Shown here in pieces: positions 60,490-64,000 of a stretch of DNA of 64,000 nt. The notes beneath the pieces are model-generated. The model did no database searches. It worked only from the letters and a program-made list of their open reading frames with translations, and was not told the DNA's origin. The translations under genes and the position numbers were made by a program. The stretch is from Neisseria weixii (lineage in GTDB: Bacteria > Pseudomonadota > Gammaproteobacteria > Burkholderiales > Neisseriaceae): NCBI RefSeq assembly GCF_002327085.1, contig NZ_CP023429.1:1116001-1180000 (forward strand), given 5' to 3'. The first letter of the stretch is position 1. Each line of letters begins with the position of its first letter.

Positions 60490-60712
60490 AAGAAACAGGC
60501 CGTCTGAAACCTTTGCAAAACTCCTTCAAAAGTTAGCATACCCCAAACCGCCGTCATTCCCGCGTAGGCGGGAATCCATTTTTGAGCATGGGAAACTGTT
60601 GAATAAATAGGTTTCTTAGATGTTGCGGTGGATTCCCGCCTGCGCGGGAATGACGGCATTTTTGGTTTTTATTGGTAGGTCATGAAGTTTTACAAAAGTC
60701 TCAGGCCGTCTG
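60490..60712. repeat. NIME-type repeat unit with dRS3 elements, copy 3
   Basis: ATTCCCGCGTAGGCGGGAAT and ATTCCCGCCTGCGCGGGAAT flank an AT-rich core; DUS at both ends. Confidence 0.85.
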
Positions 60713-60754
60713 AAAGCAATCACCCAATGTGATTTCTGCTTTCAGACGGCCTGT
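60700..60754. terminator. Inverted DUS terminator
   Basis: GGCCGTCTGAAAGCA...TGCTTTCAGACGGCC between the convergent PotD-like and hpnC genes. Confidence 0.8.
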
Positions 60755-60766
60755 TTTATTCAGAAG

Positions 60767-61582
60767 TTATTTCTTCTGAAACGCGCGCTTGACGATAATC
60801 ATCCAGTCTTTTTTGTCCAACACCGGCCGTTCGTTAAACACATCGTATTTAATGCCGTCGAGTTTTTGTAAAATCAACTGGCCGCCGATAATGATCATGC
60901 GCAACTCAAAACCGATGCGGCCTTTGAGCGTTTTACCCAAAGGCGAGCCGCCTTTGAGCATGCTGAACGCACGTTCGCATTCGTGTGCCATCAACCGTTG
61001 GAAGGCGAAATCGGCTTTACCTTCGGCTATTTGCTGCTCGGTAACGTTGAAGCGTGCCAAATCGTCTTGCGGAATATACACGCGCCCTTTTTCCCAATCG
61101 ACGGCGACATCCTGCCAAAAGTTAATCAGTTGTAAAGCGGTGCAGATGCCGTCGCTGCGGGCGATGCTGACAGGGTCGTGTTCGCCGTAGAGATGCAGCA
61201 GAATGCGCCCTACAGGATTGGCGGAGCGGCGGCAGTAATCAACCAATTCGCCGAAAGTTTGATAGCGTTTTTTCACTACATCTTGTTTAAAGGCAGAAAG
61301 CAAATCGTAAAACGGCTCAAGCGGCATGCTGAAAGGTGCAATTGCTTCATTGTTGAGCCGCTGCATGAGCTTAGTTTGCGGCGTTTCGCCCTTTCGGATG
61401 CGGTCTAACTCGTGTTCCAATCCGGTCAAATCCTGCAAACGGCTTTCATTGCTTGCTTCGCCTTCATCGGCAATATCATCGGCGGTTCGGGCAAAGGCAT
61501 ACACCGCATGAATGGGCTGGCGCAGGCGGCGCGGCAAAACGATGGAGCCGACAGGGAAGTTTTCGTAGTGGTTGACAGGCAT
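60767..61582 (-). CDS. hpnC: HpnC-type squalene/hydroxysqualene synthase
   Basis: 271 aa; trans-isoprenyl diphosphate synthase. VNHYENFPVGSIVLPRRLRQPIHAVYAFARTADDIADEGEASNE holds the first Asp-rich motif (DDIAD); GRRSANPVGRILLHLYG-type and ICTALQLINFWQDVAVDWEKGRVYIP (second Asp-rich motif QDVAVDWEKGR) follow. Start at 61582 because HpnC proteins begin near this methionine; 61603 is an alternative. Together with a FAD-type partner HpnC makes squalene; HpnD/HpnE are not in view. Confidence 0.88.
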   Translation of the reverse strand: MPVNHYENFPVGSIVLPRRLRQPIHAVYAFARTADDIADEGEASNESRLQDLTGLEHELDRIRKGETPQTKLMQRLNNEAIAPFSMPLEPFYDLLSAFKQDVVKKRYQTFGELVDYCRRSANPVGRILLHLYGEHDPVSIARSDGICTALQLINFWQDVAVDWEKGRVYIPQDDLARFNVTEQQIAEGKADFAFQRLMAHECERAFSMLKGGSPLGKTLKGRIGFELRMIIIGGQLILQKLDGIKYDVFNERPVLDKKDWMIIVKRAFQKK

Positions 61583-61624
61583 AATGTGTTCTTTGGATAG
61601 CATTTTTTCAGACGGCCTGTTTAA

Positions 61625-61755
61625 ATAACAGGTCGAGACCTTGACAAAACTCCGGATTTGAGTACGGTTCGAAGTGAGAGCAGCTTCGGGCAGCACATAA
61701 CAAAAAAATGTGCCAAAGTTGAAGATTTTGCTATGGTCACAGGCCATCTGAACGG
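61625..61755. repeat. Fragmented intergenic repeat upstream of hpnC
   Basis: GAGACCTTGACAAAACTCC (start of a NIME unit) and GGCACATTTTTTTGTTATGT on the minus strand; the latter recurs at 62690 as GGCACATTTCTTCGTTATGT. No dRS3 present. Confidence 0.55.
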
Positions 61756-61769
61756 TGATTCAAGCTTAA

Positions 61770-62549
61770 TCAAAACCCGTTTTCCATCATGATTTGGCCG
61801 GGTTCGCGGTTGCGGTGCATGGTGTAGCCCAAGTCCATCAAGGCCTGGAAGGTGTCTTTCACCATCGCCGGATTGCCGCAGACCATAAAGCGCGTGTCGG
61901 CTTTATTAAACGTGAAACCGATGTGTTTTTCCAAAATGCCTTCCCGCAGCAAAGCCGGAATGCGTTGGTTGGATAAGGCGTTTTCGGTGGTTTCGCGTGT
62001 GGTTACGGGCACGAATACCAATTTGTGGAAATGCTCTTCAATCAGCGGATGGTTTTTCAAATCGGCTAAGCGTTGGTTGAAAATCAATTCATCGGCATAC
62101 GATACGGAATGCACCAATACCAAGCGCTCGAATCGCTGCCGGATTTCCGGCTGCTCGATGATGGATAAAAACGGTGCAATGCCCGAGCCGGTGGAGAGCA
62201 TGACCAAATCTTTGCCGTCTGGGAAACGTTCGGGCAACAGGAAACCGGTGGCGGTTTTGTCCAGCAGGATTTCATCGCCTGCCTGCATTTTTGCCAATTT
62301 AGCCGACATCGGACCGTCTTCGATCAATACGGCAAAATATTCCAAGGTGTCGGCATATTCGGCCGATACCACAGAATAGGCGCGCCAGATATAACCTTCT
62401 CCGTCGCGGAAACCCAAGCGTGAGAATTGGCCGGCGGAAAAGCGGTAGGCTTCGGGGCGAGTGATGGCGAATGTCATCAGTTTGGGCGTGCGGTGTTTCA
62501 CCCATAACACTTTTTCTTCGGTGAACTTGGCTTCAGGTGCGGCGGCCAT
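61770..62549 (-). CDS. fpr: Ferredoxin-NADP+ reductase
   Basis: 259 aa; FAD domain FSAGQFSRLGF...IWRAYSVVSAEYADTLEYFAVL (RxYS motif), NADP domain LVMLSTGSGIAPFLSII, VLVHSVSYADELIF and FMVCGNPAMVKDTFQAL. C-terminal MMENGF ends in an aromatic as in bacterial FNRs. Start 62549 behind AAAGGAAACCTT. Supplies electrons to ferredoxin/flavodoxin or iron-release pathways. Confidence 0.92.
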   Translation of the reverse strand: MAAAPEAKFTEEKVLWVKHRTPKLMTFAITRPEAYRFSAGQFSRLGFRDGEGYIWRAYSVVSAEYADTLEYFAVLIEDGPMSAKLAKMQAGDEILLDKTATGFLLPERFPDGKDLVMLSTGSGIAPFLSIIEQPEIRQRFERLVLVHSVSYADELIFNQRLADLKNHPLIEEHFHKLVFVPVTTRETTENALSNQRIPALLREGILEKHIGFTFNKADTRFMVCGNPAMVKDTFQALMDLGYTMHRNREPGQIMMENGF

Positions 62550-62569
62550 AAGGTTTCCTTTGGTCAAAA

Positions 62570-62614
62570 ATATTTCAGACGGCCTTGATTATACGCTAAG
62601 GCCGTCTGAAAAAT
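62570..62614. repeat. DUS inverted pair upstream of fpr
   Basis: TTTCAGACGGCCTT-N15-AAGGCCGTCTGAAA; may end the preceding transcript or mark uptake. Confidence 0.65.
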
Positions 62615-62639
62615 AACGGTAAAGTTTTTATGGAAATAG

Positions 62640-62740
62640 ATTATGCCGTATGAAAGATGAAGACGCTTGCAAAATCCCATCTTGGGCACATTTCTTCGTT
62701 ATGTGCTGCTCGTTTGCAAAGGTTATAGCTTTTCAGACGG
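62640..62740. repeat. Fragmented intergenic repeat between fpr and the metB-like gene
   Basis: GCTTGCAAAATCCCATCTTGGGC, CACATTTCTTCGTTATGTGC and GTTTGCAAAGGTTATAGC; a relative of the 61625 fragment. Confidence 0.5.
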
Positions 62741-62749
62741 CATGAATAT

Positions 62750-63909
62750 TTACAAAGTCGTGTCCAAGGCTTTGGAAATATCCTGCCAAATGTCGTCAAC
62801 GTCTTCAATACCGATGGAAAAGCGCAGTAAACCGACTTTAATGCCCATTGCCATTTTTACATCGTGCGGCACACCGCTGTGTGATTGTGAATAGCAATGG
62901 TTGACCAAGCTTTCTACACCGCCCAAGCTGGATGCCATTTTGACCAAATCCATGTTTTGGATCACGCTGTTGGCTGCTTGCTTGGCGTCGTTTTTCAAAT
63001 AAACCGTTACCACGCCGCCGCTGCCTTTAGGCATTTGCGCATTGGCCAATTCATAATGCTCATGTGACGGCAGCCCTGGATAAAACACTTTTTCCACCGC
63101 CGGATGATTTTCCATACGCTTGGCGATTTCCAAAGCGTTTTCGCAATGGGCTTTCATGCGTAAGGCCAAGGTTTTGATGCCGCGCAACACCAGCCAGCAG
63201 TCAAACGGGCCTGCCACTGCGCCGCTGTTGACCATCATGGCATGCAAAGGCTTGGCCAATTCTTTGGTTTTCACCACCACCACACCCATCAGCACATCGG
63301 AATGGCCGCATAAATATTTGGTGGCGGAATGAAACACAATATCGCAGCCCATATCCAAAGGACGTTGCAGGTATGGTGTGGCAAAGGTATTGTCGATGCC
63401 GACCAGCGCCCCGGCTGCTTTGGCTTTGGCGGCTAAGGCCGGAATATCCACCAGACGCAATAGAGGATTCGACGGTGTTTCGAGCCACACCATTCTGACG
63501 TTGGCGTGTTTGGCCAGCAGCGCATCGAGATTATCAGGATGGCTCAAATCGGCAAACACCACATTTACGCCCCAAGGCGCATATACCTCATTCAACAAAT
63601 CATACGCACCGCCGTAAATATCGGCTACGGCGATGATGGTATCGCCCGGCTTCAAAAAAGTGCGCCACACGGCATCAATACCGGCCATGCCGCTGGAAAA
63701 CGCAAAACCGGCGGCGGCGTGTTCCAAATCGGCGACCGTGTCTTCCAAAATCTTGCGCGTTGGATTGCTCAGGCGTGAGTAGCGGTAAGGGTTTGCTCGC
63801 CGATTTCGTGGGTGGCAAACATACTGTTTTGGTAAATCGGCGGCATCAGCGCGCGCTGGTGTTCGTCGCAATCGTAGCTGGAATGAATTGCTTTGGTGGC
63901 GAATTTCAT
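62750..63909 (-). CDS. Cystathionine gamma-synthase/lyase-type PLP enzyme, frameshifted
   Basis: ATG 63909: MKFATKAIHSSYDCDEHQRALMPPIYQNSMFATHEIGEQT, then out of frame; the rest runs PYRYSRLSNPTRKILEDTVADLEHAAAGFAFSSGMAGIDAV, GAYDLLNEVYAPWGVNV, WLETPSNPLLRLVDI, DNTFATPYLQRPLDMGCDIVFHSATKYLCGHSD (PLP Lys in SATKY). One more C in ACCCTTACCG restores YRYSR. About 386 aa. Members are MetB/MetC/lyase types in sulfur amino acid metabolism; the exact reaction is not resolved here. Confidence 0.9.
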
Positions 63910-64000
63910 GACACAAACCTTGTTTCGATATGAATGGCATTCATTCTATCACTATCTGAAAAATAGAAACAATTAATACCGCCCTGCCCGCTAAGTGATA

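Overview
The window is from a Neisseriaceae chromosome, most likely a commensal Neisseria. The DNA uptake sequence core GCCGTCTGAA occurs throughout, mostly preceded by AG (AGGCCGTCTGAA), a form known mainly from commensal species. Housekeeping genes (ruvB, cca, alaS, aspA, mlaC, alaA, tRNA-Leu) and dRS3/NIME-type intergenic repeats fit this.

Layout. 1-4510 (minus): a two-partner secretion locus, tpsB followed by tpsA, which runs off the left edge. 4791-39076 (almost all minus): a genomic island of the integrative-conjugative-element / gonococcal-genetic-island type. Its right end is a conserved replication-partition block: parA, a 46-codon gene, parB, DUF2857, a winged-helix gene, an STY4528-like replication gene, a TIGR03761-like gene, ssb, topB, a DUF882 peptidase and a DUF3577/STY4534-like gene. 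The rest (4.8-24.3 kb) is a train of about 30 small, mostly unknown genes plus a SNF2-type helicase, a DUF6094 methyltransferase-like gene, DUF3275, tandem DUF1281/YubB genes, a VapBC pair and a family of tiny membrane proteins. The island stops at a dif-like XerCD site (39194-39221). The left boundary and any conjugation genes are not in the window. 39293-64000: chromosomal genes, including a MarR-controlled membrane/cytochrome operon, decayed LysR, SnoaL and IS fragments, a TonB-dependent receptor, an ABC transporter, a broken surface lipoprotein, cca, mlaC, tRNA-Leu, alaA, aspA, alaS, a PotD-like protein, hpnC, a ferredoxin-NADP reductase and a trans-sulfuration enzyme.

Most unusual content. 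Nearly every gene between 5 and 25.6 kb is preceded by the same kind of leader: AACCC, a nested hairpin whose outer stem is different for each gene but still pairs, a T-tract, then the ribosome binding site. In at least a dozen leaders the bases around the ribosome binding site repeat the 5' arm, so the 3' arm can pair with either. A second element (B, about 75 nt, eight copies, compensatory stem changes) lies upstream of several leaders. Four of these leaders feed cassettes of a 2-TM protein overlapped by a tiny TM protein, several with a short upstream ORF. A third signal is a set of TGTCA-N7-TGACA palindromes confined to the replication/partition block.

Quality warning. About a dozen genes, including ruvB, are broken by single-base changes, mostly a base lost from a G, C, A or T run. 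This looks like consensus error as much as biology, so these entries are given as frameshifted genes rather than confident pseudogenes.
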